From assembly GCF_012396505.1 (NCBI RefSeq), contig NZ_JAAXPN010000001.1, positions 1 to 64,000 on the forward strand: 64,000 bases of DNA. Reading direction: 5' to 3'. Positions within the stretch are counted from its first letter, which is position 1. Each line of letters starts with the position of its first letter. The position numbers and the translations under genes were made by a program. Positions 48,801-58,214 of the stretch are shown piece after piece. The notes under the pieces are model-generated. The model did not search any database and was not told the DNA's origin. It was given only the letters and a program-made list of their open reading frames with translations. The DNA is from Periweissella fabalis (lineage in GTDB: Bacteria > Bacillota > Bacilli > Lactobacillales > Lactobacillaceae).

Positions 48801-48965
48801 TTATTTTGAGAAAAACTTGAAGAAACCGTTGCGAGGAGCTGGTTTAACGACTGAATTGTGGTAAAGGAAGTTCTTTTCGGCACTAACGCGAGCAAATTGT
48901 GATGGATCGACGATTGAACCAACTGACATTTTTGGACCGTTTACTTGTAATTTGTTGTTGAACAT
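48801..48965 (-). CDS. Small basic protein of 54 residues, unknown function
   Basis: A short frame from ATG 48965 to TAA 48801 encodes 54 residues. AAGGA lies about 12 bases before the ATG, and a minus-strand promoter candidate (TTGCGA, 16 bases, TATAGT) is near 49010-49040. The sequence is polar in the first half (V-G-S-I-V-D-P-S-Q-F-A-R) and ends with a basic, Phe-rich tail (N-G-F-F-K-F-F-S-K). It has codon use like its neighbours and a terminator hairpin downstream. I do not recognise it. Being short, it could be spurious, but the complete unit argues for a real gene. Confidence 0.6.
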   Translation of the reverse strand: MFNNKLQVNGPKMSVGSIVDPSQFARVSAEKNFLYHNSVVKPAPRNGFFKFFSK

Positions 48966-49144
48966 GATTATTTTTATTCCTTTCTTAAGACCGATATCTG
49001 AATTTATTAACTATAATAAGTATACCGAGAATCGCAATGGTTTGCCTGTGAATTGGATAGGAATATAATTAGAATTACGTAAGTTTTTAGTTTGCAATTG
49101 ATGTTAAAGTCAAAAAATAAATTTAAAAATTTTGCACAAAAGTC

Positions 49145-49182
49145 TTTACTTACTTTTTGATAGCGTGTATACTTACTTTTTG
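49145..49182 (+). promoter_or_regulatory. Nitroreductase promoter with 13-base direct repeat
   Basis: TTTACT (49145-49150), 17 bases, TATACT (49168-49173). TACTTACTTTTTG occurs at 49147-49159 and again at 49170-49182, 23 bases apart, so each copy overlaps one promoter element and lies on the same DNA face. Confidence 0.65.
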
Positions 49183-49222
49183 TTAAGAGATTTAAATTAA
49201 AAATTATTGGAGAAATTAAATT

Positions 49223-49828
49223 ATGACAGAATCATTCTTAAAATTAGCAGCACAACGTCGTACTATTTACGCACTTGGAAAGAACGTTAACCTTTCAAAT
49301 GATCAATTAGAAGCACTTATTAAGGAAGCTGTTAAGCAAGCGCCAACTGCATTTAACAACCAAACTCCACGTGCCGTTATTTTATTTAACGACAAGCATG
49401 ATGCTTTCTGGGACATCGTATTTAACAAGTTAAGCACAATTGTTGAAGGTGAAGAAGCGCTTGCCGCTACTAAGGCTAAGATTGATAGTTTTAAAGCTGG
49501 TTATGCAACTGTCTTGTTCTTTACTGAAACTGCCGTTGTTAAGCAATTTGAAGAAATGGCACCACTTTATGCTGATAACTTCTATGACTGGTCAGAACAA
49601 GGTATGGGTATTGCCAACTACGCTACTTGGTTAGCATTGACTGAAGCTGGCCTTGGTGCTTCATTACAACACTACAACCCAATCGTTGATGCTGAAGTTG
49701 CTGCTGAATTTGACATTCCGGCTGAATGGCGTTTACGCTCACAATTGGTTCTTGGATCAATTGAAGCACCAGCTGGTGAAAAAGAATTCGTTGCTGAAGA
49801 CGAACGTTTCCGTGTTCTTGGTAAGTAA
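49223..49828 (+). CDS. Nitroreductase family protein (Frm2/Hbn1-like)
   Basis: The 201-residue FMN-dependent oxidoreductase has the family R-R-T-I-Y start with P-T-A-F-N-N-Q-T-P-R-A-V (about 40-51), typical of the Frm2/Hbn1-type nitroreductases, and a G-L-G-A-S-L-Q-H-Y-N-P segment near 145. It may reduce nitro compounds or quinones; the natural substrate is unknown. Strong codon bias and a promoter with a direct repeat suggest high, regulated expression. Confidence 0.88.
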   Translation: MTESFLKLAAQRRTIYALGKNVNLSNDQLEALIKEAVKQAPTAFNNQTPRAVILFNDKHDAFWDIVFNKLSTIVEGEEALAATKAKIDSFKAGYATVLFFTETAVVKQFEEMAPLYADNFYDWSEQGMGIANYATWLALTEAGLGASLQHYNPIVDAEVAAEFDIPAEWRLRSQLVLGSIEAPAGEKEFVAEDERFRVLGK

Positions 49829-49854
49829 TTAATACATTAGTAAAAAAAGGATTT

Positions 49855-49977
49855 TGTTATAAATATTTTTTAGCGCTAATTTAGCGTTAAAATGTGTTTC
49901 AAAAGCCTAATATATTTGAAATACGACAGATGCCTTCTTGAAGAAAAATTTTCTTTAGGAAGGCATCTGTCGTATTT
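49855..49977 (-). repeat. Dispersed hairpin repeat, copy 7 (inverted, with terminator)
   Basis: AAATACGACAGATGCCTTC...GAAGGCATCTGTCGTATTT (49919-49977) forms a long near-perfect stem. The left arm, reverse complemented, reads GGCTTTTGAAACACATTTTAACGCTAAATTAGCGC and aligns with the copy 4 arm. Terminator for the nitroreductase gene. Confidence 0.75.
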
Positions 49978-50087
49978 ATTAATATCGTTTGAATTTTATC
50001 ATACTCTCTTTTTTATTACATAAAAGCATCTTATATTTTGGTATAATTAAAGGTAATGGTTAAAAACGTTTGAAAGGGAGTAATTGG

Positions 50088-51167
50088 ATGACAAGAGATA
50101 CACGAATCGCTATCATTGGCGGTGGAATTGTTGGTCTAACAACTGCGTATTATCTCAAACAAGCTGGCTTTGAAAATATCACAATCTTTGATGAAGGTAC
50201 AGGTCAAGCAACTAAAGCCGCCGCAGGTATTATTTCACCATGGCTATCAAAACGTCGTAATAAACGTTGGTATGAACTGGCTAAACTCGGTGCCAAATTG
50301 TATCCAGAAATTGTCGCCACTGCACAATTAACATCTGCAGCTTATCGCCAAAATGGTACGATTGTGACACGTCGAGAGGCTAACAAGTTAACTGAATTAT
50401 ATGAATTGGCAATGGAGCGTTTAAAAACAACACCGGCAATGCAACAAATTGAATTGCTAAGTGCTTCAGAGATTAATAAACGTCTACCGGGGGTAAGGAT
50501 AACTGATGATGGTATCTTTGTAGCTGGTGGTGCACAAATTGATGGGACAGCTTTTTTATATGAATTAACAGCTTTCTTAGATGTTAATATCGTGCATCAA
50601 CAAGTCAAGTTGACTCCAGATGGTCAAATTATTGGTGAAGCTAACTTTGATCGGTTGATTTTAGCAACTGGGGCATGGTTAGCACAGACTATTACGCCAT
50701 TAGGACTTACGGCGACGGTACGCCCACAAAAGGGGCAATTAATAAATTATCAGACAAGCCCTTTGCCACATGATACACCTGTTTTAATGCCTGAAGGTGA
50801 ATATGATTATCTCCCGTCTAATCAAGGTGTTATCGTTGGTGCAAGTCATGAAGATGCACAAGGATTTGATTTAACAATTGATCAGACTATAGTTAATGAT
50901 TTAATGGTAAGTGCACATAAGATTAATCCTGCTTTGGGTAATGAACAACTGGCAAACGTTCGGGTTGGCACGCGTGCATATACACCTGATTTTGCACCAT
51001 TTTTTGGCCAGCTACCAGGATATGCGCATATTTATGTTGCTAGCGGTTTAGGTTCATCTGGTTTAACGACAGGGCCAGCAATTGCTAAATTATTAGCTGA
51101 ATTATTTATTAATCCTAATTTAAATATCAGTGAGTATACTAAGCCAGTAACTGATTATATTCATTGA
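50088..51167 (+). CDS. FAD-dependent oxidoreductase (DAO family)
   Basis: The 359-residue protein has the N-terminal FAD motif I-I-G-G-G-I-V-G-L-T-T-A-Y-Y-L (about 8-22), the A-A-A-G-I-I-S-P-W segment, and the C-terminal Y-V-A-S-G-L-G-S-S-G-L-T-T-G-P motif of glycine/D-amino-acid oxidases and dehydrogenases. The substrate may be a D-amino acid or a glycine derivative. The ATG at 50088 follows AAGGGAG; a TTG upstream at 50070 lies before that site. Its last 7 bases overlap the end of the convergent RNase HI-like gene. Confidence 0.86.
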   Translation: MTRDTRIAIIGGGIVGLTTAYYLKQAGFENITIFDEGTGQATKAAAGIISPWLSKRRNKRWYELAKLGAKLYPEIVATAQLTSAAYRQNGTIVTRREANKLTELYELAMERLKTTPAMQQIELLSASEINKRLPGVRITDDGIFVAGGAQIDGTAFLYELTAFLDVNIVHQQVKLTPDGQIIGEANFDRLILATGAWLAQTITPLGLTATVRPQKGQLINYQTSPLPHDTPVLMPEGEYDYLPSNQGVIVGASHEDAQGFDLTIDQTIVNDLMVSAHKINPALGNEQLANVRVGTRAYTPDFAPFFGQLPGYAHIYVASGLGSSGLTTGPAIAKLLAELFINPNLNISEYTKPVTDYIH

Positions 51168-51553
51168 TTATCAGCATGCAAAGCTTGTAAGGCTAAGTTA
51201 TGTGCGCCATGATTCATACGTTCTGGTAGCCATTGGCTCACCACAAGTGGAAATTGATCTTGAATTGCATTAATTTGATCAACATATGCTTGGAAATGTT
51301 TGGCATAATTTGTTGCTAAACTTTGATCGACAATTTTACTATCAGTAAAGAAAAAAATTGTTTCATTAGAGCGTGCATATTTTGGTATTTGCTGGAAAGC
51401 AAATAGTGTTGCTGCAAACTCAGCTTCATGGTTTGAAAGCGTACCTAAGAAATGTTTTAATTGGATTTGCTGGCCATCAATAACAAGCAAAACTCCGGCG
51501 GCACTTGGACCGGGGTTGCCTTTAGTAGCTGCATCAGTATATAACTTAATCAT
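51161..51553 (-). CDS. RNase HI family protein
   Basis: The 130-residue protein has the RNase H fold: Asp7 (L-Y-T-D-A), Glu45 (N-H-E-A-E-F) and Asp71 (F-F-T-D-S-K) are three of the four catalytic acids. The usual fourth acid is not obvious: the final motif reads N-H-G-A-H-N-L-A, as in the YpeP/YpdQ-type short homologues. It would degrade RNA in RNA/DNA hybrids. Transcribed towards the FAD oxidoreductase, with 7 bases of overlap and no terminator between. Confidence 0.82.
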   Translation of the reverse strand: MIKLYTDAATKGNPGPSAAGVLLVIDGQQIQLKHFLGTLSNHEAEFAATLFAFQQIPKYARSNETIFFFTDSKIVDQSLATNYAKHFQAYVDQINAIQDQFPLVVSQWLPERMNHGAHNLALQALHADNQ

Positions 51554-51580
51554 AAAAATTTTAACCTCGAGGTGATTTAT

Positions 51581-51976
51581 TTGAAACCTGTAAAATCATT
51601 TTACCAACCTAGTGGCTTAATGTGGATAATTTCTTGGAGTTGGGTCGCAGCAATCGGCTTACTATCATTAATTATTCAACTTGAAATTACCCACTTTAAT
51701 TTCTGGACTGGAGTAACATTAATTATCTTTATTGTTGCTTTAGTTCTAAGTATTCTTCGTCGTCGTGTTTACCTGATTGATGAACGCATGTATATAGGTC
51801 GAATTTTCTATCACTATGATAGCATTGATTTACGTAACCTAGAAGCGTATTCATTTGGTAAGCAACACCGCTTTACTTTTACCAAAAATGGCCACGAACA
51901 TAGTTATTTGCTCCAAAATAAATTTTTAGAACAAGTCAAAACCACTATTGATGGGTTTGACCTTGAAAGGAATTAA
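51581..51976 (+). CDS. EbsA family protein
   Basis: The 131-residue membrane protein has two adjacent helices (about 15-35 and 42-62) and a C-terminal soluble part with R-V-Y-L-I-D-E-R-M-Y-I-G-R. This layout and its place before lspA-rluD-pyrR match the EbsA family (linked to aggregation-substance binding in enterococci). Start is TTG at 51581, spaced 5-6 bases from GAGGTGA; a GTG at 51572 falls inside that ribosome site. lspA follows after 7 bases. Confidence 0.75.
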   Translation: MKPVKSFYQPSGLMWIISWSWVAAIGLLSLIIQLEITHFNFWTGVTLIIFIVALVLSILRRRVYLIDERMYIGRIFYHYDSIDLRNLEAYSFGKQHRFTFTKNGHEHSYLLQNKFLEQVKTTIDGFDLERN

Positions 51977-51983
51977 ACTACGT

Positions 51984-52456
51984 ATGAAAAAACAATTACC
52001 GCTCGACGCAGGGATGGTTTTAAGTGTCCTTGTTGCCGATCAAGTAGTAAAAGCACTTATTCAAGGCACAAATTTAGGTATTCATGGCAATAATTTGATT
52101 GAACACACACTGATTCCAGGCATATTAAGTATTACTAAGTTATATAATGATGGTGCGGCTTGGAGCTTTTTAAAAGGTCAGCAATGGTTCTTTTGGATTG
52201 TAACAATTATCGCAGTGATAGCTATTATATATGCGTATATAAAATTTAACGGTCATAAATTATTGCAATCTTCATTGGCATTGATTTTTGCCGGAGCATT
52301 AGGGAATTTTTTTGATCGAGCTCGTCAAGGATACGTTGTCGATATGTTTGATTTAAAATTTATTAATTTCCCAATTTTTAACATTGCCGATATGGCGCTT
52401 ACGTTTGGGGTAATTTTCCTCTTTGTAGCAATTTTAAGAGATAAGGATTTAAATTA

Positions 52457-52457
<1 letters not shown>
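51984..52457 (+). CDS. lspA: Lipoprotein signal peptidase
   Basis: The 157-residue, four-helix membrane peptidase cuts lipoprotein signal peptides after lipidation. The N-D-G-A-A-W-S segment and both aspartate motifs are seen: G-N-F-F-D-R-A-R-Q-G-Y-V-V-D and F-N-I-A-D-M-A-L. The frame extends upstream, but ATG 51984 gives the family start. Its stop overlaps the rluD ATG by one base. Confidence 0.95.
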
Positions 52458-53945
<1,488 letters not shown>

Positions 53946-53980
53946 AGAGCGTAATCGATTCTTGAAAGGAGTGTTACAAG

Positions 53981-55057
53981 ATGAGTAAGCGCTATTTAAT
54001 TTTAGCTGATGGCAGTATTTTTGAAGGTGAGGGTTTTGGCTCCAGAGCAACTACATTTGGCCATATTGTCTTTAATACGGCTATGACTGGCTACCAAGAA
54101 ATTATCACGAATCAAATCTATCATAATCAAATTATCGTTTTTGGGGCACCAACGATTGGGGCTGGTGGGATTAATCACGATGCTTACGAATCAATTATGC
54201 CAACGGCTAAAGGGGTCATTGTCCGCGATGTGGCGGAAGTCTCAACAAATCGGCAAAAGCGGATGAATCTGAATGAATATTTGGACTATCATAATATTCC
54301 AGGGATTGCTGGCTTAGACACACGGGCGTTAATTCGGCATTTACGTAAGACAGGGCCACAAAAAGCTAGCATTGTTGATTTTCCAGATGAACACGCTTTT
54401 GACCAACTTAACGCGACCGTGTTAACTAATCAACAAGTAGCAGCAGTTGCGACACCCCGAGCTTATCCTAATCCGGGAACTGGAAGTACCGTCGTGGTGA
54501 TTGATTTTGGCTTAAAGCACGGAATTTTACGCCAATTAAGTCAACGTGATGCTGATGTAACGGTATTGCCGTATAAAACAGATGCTGAAGCAGTACTAAG
54601 TCTGGATCCGGATGGCGTGATTTTTTCAACTGGTCCAGGGGATCCACGCGACCTACCAGCCTCGGTTTTTGAGTTAATGCGTACTTTACAAACTCGGGTG
54701 CCCTTACTTGGGATTGGATTAGGGCATGAAATTTTTGCCTTAGCAAATAATGCACAATTAATTCAATTACCATTTGAACACCACGGGACTAATCATCCAG
54801 TTAAAGAAGTAATAACCAATGCAGTTTTATATGTGCCACAAGGAGCAGGATATGCCGTTGATCCAGCAACAATTAATCATGATCAATTGATTGTTACTCA
54901 TTTAGATTTAATCGATGATTCAGTACAAGGCTTACGTCATCGCGATTATCCGGCCTTTTCAGTTGCATTTTTCCCCGATTCAGCGCCTGGACCATTAGAA
55001 GGGACAACTGTGATTGACGAATTTTTTGATATGATGGAGACAAAGGATAGGTTTTAA
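53981..55057 (+). CDS. CarA-like carbamoyl-phosphate synthase small subunit, glutaminase triad lost
   Basis: The 358-residue protein aligns along its whole length with CarA. The N-terminal domain (1 to about 150) has F-E-G-E-G-F-G, M-T-G-Y-Q-E-I and the I-P-G-I-A-G-L-D-T-R-A-L block; the amidotransferase domain (about 168-350) has S-T-G-P-G-D-P. The nucleophile motif G-I-C-L-G-H-Q reads G-I-G-L-G-H-E, with Gly246 in place of Cys. The second motif Q-Y-H-P-E reads A-F-F-P-D, with Phe331 for His and Asp333 for Glu. A glutamine-binding G-H-R-G-S-N-H-P motif is E-H-H-G-T-N-H-P. Glutamine hydrolysis should be impossible. The frame is intact with a GAAAGGAG site; two bases separate it from carB-like. 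It may still pair with the large subunit. Confidence 0.85.
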   Translation: MSKRYLILADGSIFEGEGFGSRATTFGHIVFNTAMTGYQEIITNQIYHNQIIVFGAPTIGAGGINHDAYESIMPTAKGVIVRDVAEVSTNRQKRMNLNEYLDYHNIPGIAGLDTRALIRHLRKTGPQKASIVDFPDEHAFDQLNATVLTNQQVAAVATPRAYPNPGTGSTVVVIDFGLKHGILRQLSQRDADVTVLPYKTDAEAVLSLDPDGVIFSTGPGDPRDLPASVFELMRTLQTRVPLLGIGLGHEIFALANNAQLIQLPFEHHGTNHPVKEVITNAVLYVPQGAGYAVDPATINHDQLIVTHLDLIDDSVQGLRHRDYPAFSVAFFPDSAPGPLEGTTVIDEFFDMMETKDRF

Positions 55058-55059
55058 TT

Positions 55060-57543
55060 ATGACGAAAACAGAGCTTAAAAAGGTTCTCTTAATTGGTGG
55101 TGGTGCTAATGATTTTGGTCGTGAGTCAGAACTTGATGTTGCAACACACCAAGTTATTGAAACCCTTGCTGGATTAGGGATTGTCACGATTTTAATTGAT
55201 GATAATCCATACTCACTGAGTTTAGAACATCCTAAAGTCAAAGCATATCCGCAAGCAATTACGGTTGAAAATGTCCGCAATATTATTGAAGTTGAACAAC
55301 CTGATGCGGTTTATCCCGCAGTGGGTGGAACGACAGCTTTTCAAGTGTTGGGGGATTTATTTGCCCAATATGATTTTCCAAACTTACAAATTTTGGGGAT
55401 GAGCCTAGATACAGTTAACATGGTTAATAATCCGGCATTATTGGCTAAACGCTTACGTCAAATTGGCGAACCAGTCATTTCATCACAAGTTGTTAATAGT
55501 GTTGAAGCGGCTTTTGATATTGCTCGCGAAATTGGTTTTCCGGTTAACATCAAACCGATGGCCCCAAAATTTGAAGCTAGCCGGCATACGGCCAATGATT
55601 CTGAGACCCTTGATTTAGTCTTAAAAATTGCTTTGAAGCAAAGTCGGATTAAACAAGTGGTGATTTCACAAGGCATTAACGGCTTACGTGAAGTAGGTGT
55701 CCAAGTTATGCGGGACCACCATGATGTTAATATGCTCATCGGAGCCGTTGAAGATATTGATCCAGTCGGGATTCATGCGGCCGATTCAATTTTAGTCACA
55801 CCAGTACAAACGTTAACTGACCGTGAATTTCAACGATTACGGATGGCAGCCTTTCGGATTATGCGGGGCCTTGATATTATCGGGACGGCTCATATTCAAT
55901 TTGCCTTAGATCCACGCACTGATGAATACTATGTTATTAAAGTTAGTCCGTATTTTGATTCAACGAGTACGTTGGTATCTCGCTCAACTGGTTATCCACT
56001 AGCCATTGTTGCCGCGCATGTCTGTGCTAATGTTAACTTAACGCGGATTGTGTTACCAAGTAATTTTGCCAAGAAAATGGCGATGATTGAACCAGTGATG
56101 GATCGTATTGTTGTTAAGTTTCCGGTGTTTGCGTTTGGTGAAATTGAAACGGCTGGGATTAAAGTCAATCGGCGTTTGAATACCATGCAAAAATCAGTTG
56201 GCTCAACAATTGGGATTGGTCGTTCAATTGAAGAAGCCCTAGAAAAAGCCATTCGGGCGGCGCACTTTAGTAATCGGGTTTTCTCGCCAGATTTAATGAG
56301 TGCTTTACCAGAAAATGATTTAATTCAGCAACTGATTCATCCCCGTGATAATCGGATTTTATTGTTAATTGAAGCCCTCCGTCGCGGGTATACAATTGAT
56401 GAATTAGCTGAATTAACCAAGATTGATGAATACTACTTCTACAAATTCCAACATATTATGCAATTAGAGCAAGCCGTTAAGCGTAATCCGGGGGATCTAG
56501 CATTACTCCAACAAGCCAAGTATTATGGCCTCTCAGATGGCTTAATTGCCAAATTATGGCATCAAGACTTTGATGATGTCCGCCAACTGGCTAAAAATAA
56601 TGACTTACAACCAACGTTTAAAGCCATTGAACCATCGGCGGGGGAATTTCCTGAAGATGTAACAGTGTATTACAGTACCTTTGAACAAGAAAATGAATCG
56701 GAACGTCTGGGCGATAAATCGGTCTTAGTTGTTGGAACGGGGGCATTTCGTTTGGGGGATGGTGCTAGTGGGGCGTATGTGACGGCAACTATTTTGGCTG
56801 AAATCCGCGCTAATGGCTTTCAATCAATTATCATCAACAATAATCCCAATGATTTATCGTTGATGATTCAATTTGCCGATAAACAGTACATTGAACCATT
56901 GGAAATCTCTGATATTATGAACGTTGTTGAATTAGAACAACCGGCCTTTGTGCTCGTGCCAGGTAATCGGATTAAATTAATTGCCGCCTTACGTGAACGC
57001 AATGTTAATGTGTGTGTAATTCCCAAAGATAAGTACATGGCACATGGTCCCGCCACGGAAGAACATGAATTTGCGATCAATTATTATTTTGATGGTACGG
57101 ATGTGCATCCAATAACCATCACAGAGCATGTAATTGGTAAGTTGATGCTTGATAAAAATGTCTACACGCAAATTTATCAACAAAAAATTCCTAAGTTACA
57201 ATTACGGGATACTTCACCAGGCTTGTACCAGTTAATTACAAAGCAATTACCATTGAGTACTGATTTAGGGGACTATATTTTACGCCCCGTGCCATTTGGT
57301 CAAATCGCTTTTTTAAATAAAGTGACCGGTATTAATTGGGTGCGCTTAATGGTGCGTAGTATTTTAGGCTGTTCAACCGATGCTGACAAGGTTTTGTTAG
57401 CCCGATTACCGGATGTTAATTTCAAGTATCAAGTTGCGGAAATGGTCGGTAATGATACTGACTTCTTCCAACATCTCCAACCAGCCGGCGAATTAGATTC
57501 AACCCAATTTGAAATGGGTGTAGCGATGCACCTGATTAAATAA
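55060..57543 (+). CDS. CarB-like carbamoyl-phosphate synthase large subunit, degenerate and short
   Basis: At 827 residues it is about 230 shorter than normal CarB. The first half (1-400) aligns throughout but the ATP-grasp site is altered. The glycine-rich R-P-x-x-x-L-G-G-T-G-G-G loop is K-P-M-A-P-K-F-E-A (165-173), and the metal motif E-V-N-P-R is K-V-S-P-Y (294-298); I-D-P-V-G-I-H is kept. The oligomerisation domain (about 420-545) is well preserved (E-A-L-R-R-G-Y-T-I-D-E-L; Y-Y-S-T-F-E-Q-E-N-E-S). The second half keeps N-N-N-P-N-D-L-S and P-L-E-I-S-D-I-M but loses most of the ATP-grasp domain (E-V-N-P-R-S-S is L-R-P-V-P-F-G), and the C-terminal allosteric domain is absent. Catalysis is very unlikely. 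The frame is unbroken over 2.5 kb. Confidence 0.85.
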   Translation: MTKTELKKVLLIGGGANDFGRESELDVATHQVIETLAGLGIVTILIDDNPYSLSLEHPKVKAYPQAITVENVRNIIEVEQPDAVYPAVGGTTAFQVLGDLFAQYDFPNLQILGMSLDTVNMVNNPALLAKRLRQIGEPVISSQVVNSVEAAFDIAREIGFPVNIKPMAPKFEASRHTANDSETLDLVLKIALKQSRIKQVVISQGINGLREVGVQVMRDHHDVNMLIGAVEDIDPVGIHAADSILVTPVQTLTDREFQRLRMAAFRIMRGLDIIGTAHIQFALDPRTDEYYVIKVSPYFDSTSTLVSRSTGYPLAIVAAHVCANVNLTRIVLPSNFAKKMAMIEPVMDRIVVKFPVFAFGEIETAGIKVNRRLNTMQKSVGSTIGIGRSIEEALEKAIRAAHFSNRVFSPDLMSALPENDLIQQLIHPRDNRILLLIEALRRGYTIDELAELTKIDEYYFYKFQHIMQLEQAVKRNPGDLALLQQAKYYGLSDGLIAKLWHQDFDDVRQLAKNNDLQPTFKAIEPSAGEFPEDVTVYYSTFEQENESERLGDKSVLVVGTGAFRLGDGASGAYVTATILAEIRANGFQSIIINNNPNDLSLMIQFADKQYIEPLEISDIMNVVELEQPAFVLVPGNRIKLIAALRERNVNVCVIPKDKYMAHGPATEEHEFAINYYFDGTDVHPITITEHVIGKLMLDKNVYTQIYQQKIPKLQLRDTSPGLYQLITKQLPLSTDLGDYILRPVPFGQIAFLNKVTGINWVRLMVRSILGCSTDADKVLLARLPDVNFKYQVAEMVGNDTDFFQHLQPAGELDSTQFEMGVAMHLIK

Positions 57544-57602
57544 ACTAATTAAAACATTACTTTTAATGTGTCTAAATTTTTGGTACAATATTCTTTATTG
57601 AT

Positions 57603-57691
57603 GGAGATATGGCAGAGTGGTAATGCAGCGGACTCGAAATCCGCCGAACCCGTGTTGAACGGGTGCGCAGGTTCAAATCCTGTTATCTCCT
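57603..57691 (+). tRNA. tRNA-Ser (CGA)
   Basis: The 89-base type II tRNA has acceptor strands GGAGATA and TATCTCC, anticodon CGA in ACTCGAAAT, a long variable arm (GAACCCGTGTTGAACGGGT) and T loop TTCAAAT. The discriminator would be T and CCA is not encoded. A TACAAT -10 is at 57584-57589. Confidence 0.95.
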
Positions 57692-57725
57692 TAAATGAAG
57701 GTATTACGTAAGTACCAAGAATATC

Positions 57726-57768
57726 AAAACGACCGTAACCCGTGTGCTTTAGGGATTACGGTCGTTTT
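57726..57768 (+). terminator. Terminator of tRNA-Ser
   Basis: AAAACGACCGTAA pairs with TTACGGTCGTTTT, with an inner CCC/GGG pairing, followed by T residues. Confidence 0.88.
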
Positions 57769-57914
57769 TAGTCTAAACATGATAAATATCCAATTGATAA
57801 ACTGGTTTAAGGCAGTATGGATACTGTAAAATATACTTTTAAAGTTAATAGCAATTTTGCAAGGTTTTATACTATGGTATACTTAGATTAATAATATTAA
57901 TGAGGTAAATAACT

Positions 57915-58097
57915 GTGGATAATAGTATTGAAGCCCAACTTGAGTTATTGATGAATAAAGCGCGTGTTTCGGCTAAGGTTAGTGATTTAACGATGATTTT
58001 AAATAGTATCGAAGATCCTGATTTTGCGGAGACAAAAGTTAAAATTGAAGCCGCTTTAAAAGAATTCATCAATAAGCAAGCCCACTATGGTGAATAA
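57915..58097 (+). CDS. Hypothetical small protein
   Basis: The 60-residue helical, acidic protein is not recognised (E-A-Q-L-E-L-L-M-N-K-A-R-V; I-E-A-A-L-K-E-F-I). Start is GTG behind GAGG (57902). A TATGGTATACTT-type promoter is just upstream (about 57872-57885), and a hairpin terminator follows at 58101, so it is a complete small transcription unit between tRNA-Ser and the B6 operon. Confidence 0.6.
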   Translation: MDNSIEAQLELLMNKARVSAKVSDLTMILNSIEDPDFAETKVKIEAALKEFINKQAHYGE

Positions 58098-58099
58098 TG

Positions 58100-58131
58100 A
58101 TGGCCAAGTCGACGATTAATGTCGGCTTTTT
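58100..58131 (+). terminator. Terminator after the 60-codon gene
   Basis: AAGTCGAC pairs with GTCGGCTT (one wobble) around a 7-base loop and a T run follows. Confidence 0.7.
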
Positions 58132-58146
58132 TGTGCTAAAGAAGTA

Positions 58147-58175
58147 TTTACACAACCATATGAGTAGCGTATGAT
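58147..58175 (+). promoter_or_regulatory. Promoter of the pdxK-ywlG-ECF operon
   Basis: TTTACA (58147-58152), 17 bases, TATGAT (58170-58175). Confidence 0.65.
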
Positions 58176-58214
58176 AAACAATACATTAGAGAATAATTAG
58201 AAAGGGTGCAATCA

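Noticed and set aside
50056-50078. cre-like AAAAACGTTTGAAAG before the FAD oxidoreductase
   Set aside because: It matches only the central CG and flanks and runs into the ribosome site; poor fit to consensus.
53981-57543. Sequencing error or recent frameshift as the cause of the odd carA/carB
   Set aside because: The differences are in-frame substitutions and deletions spread over both genes with no stop codon; a few base errors could not create them.
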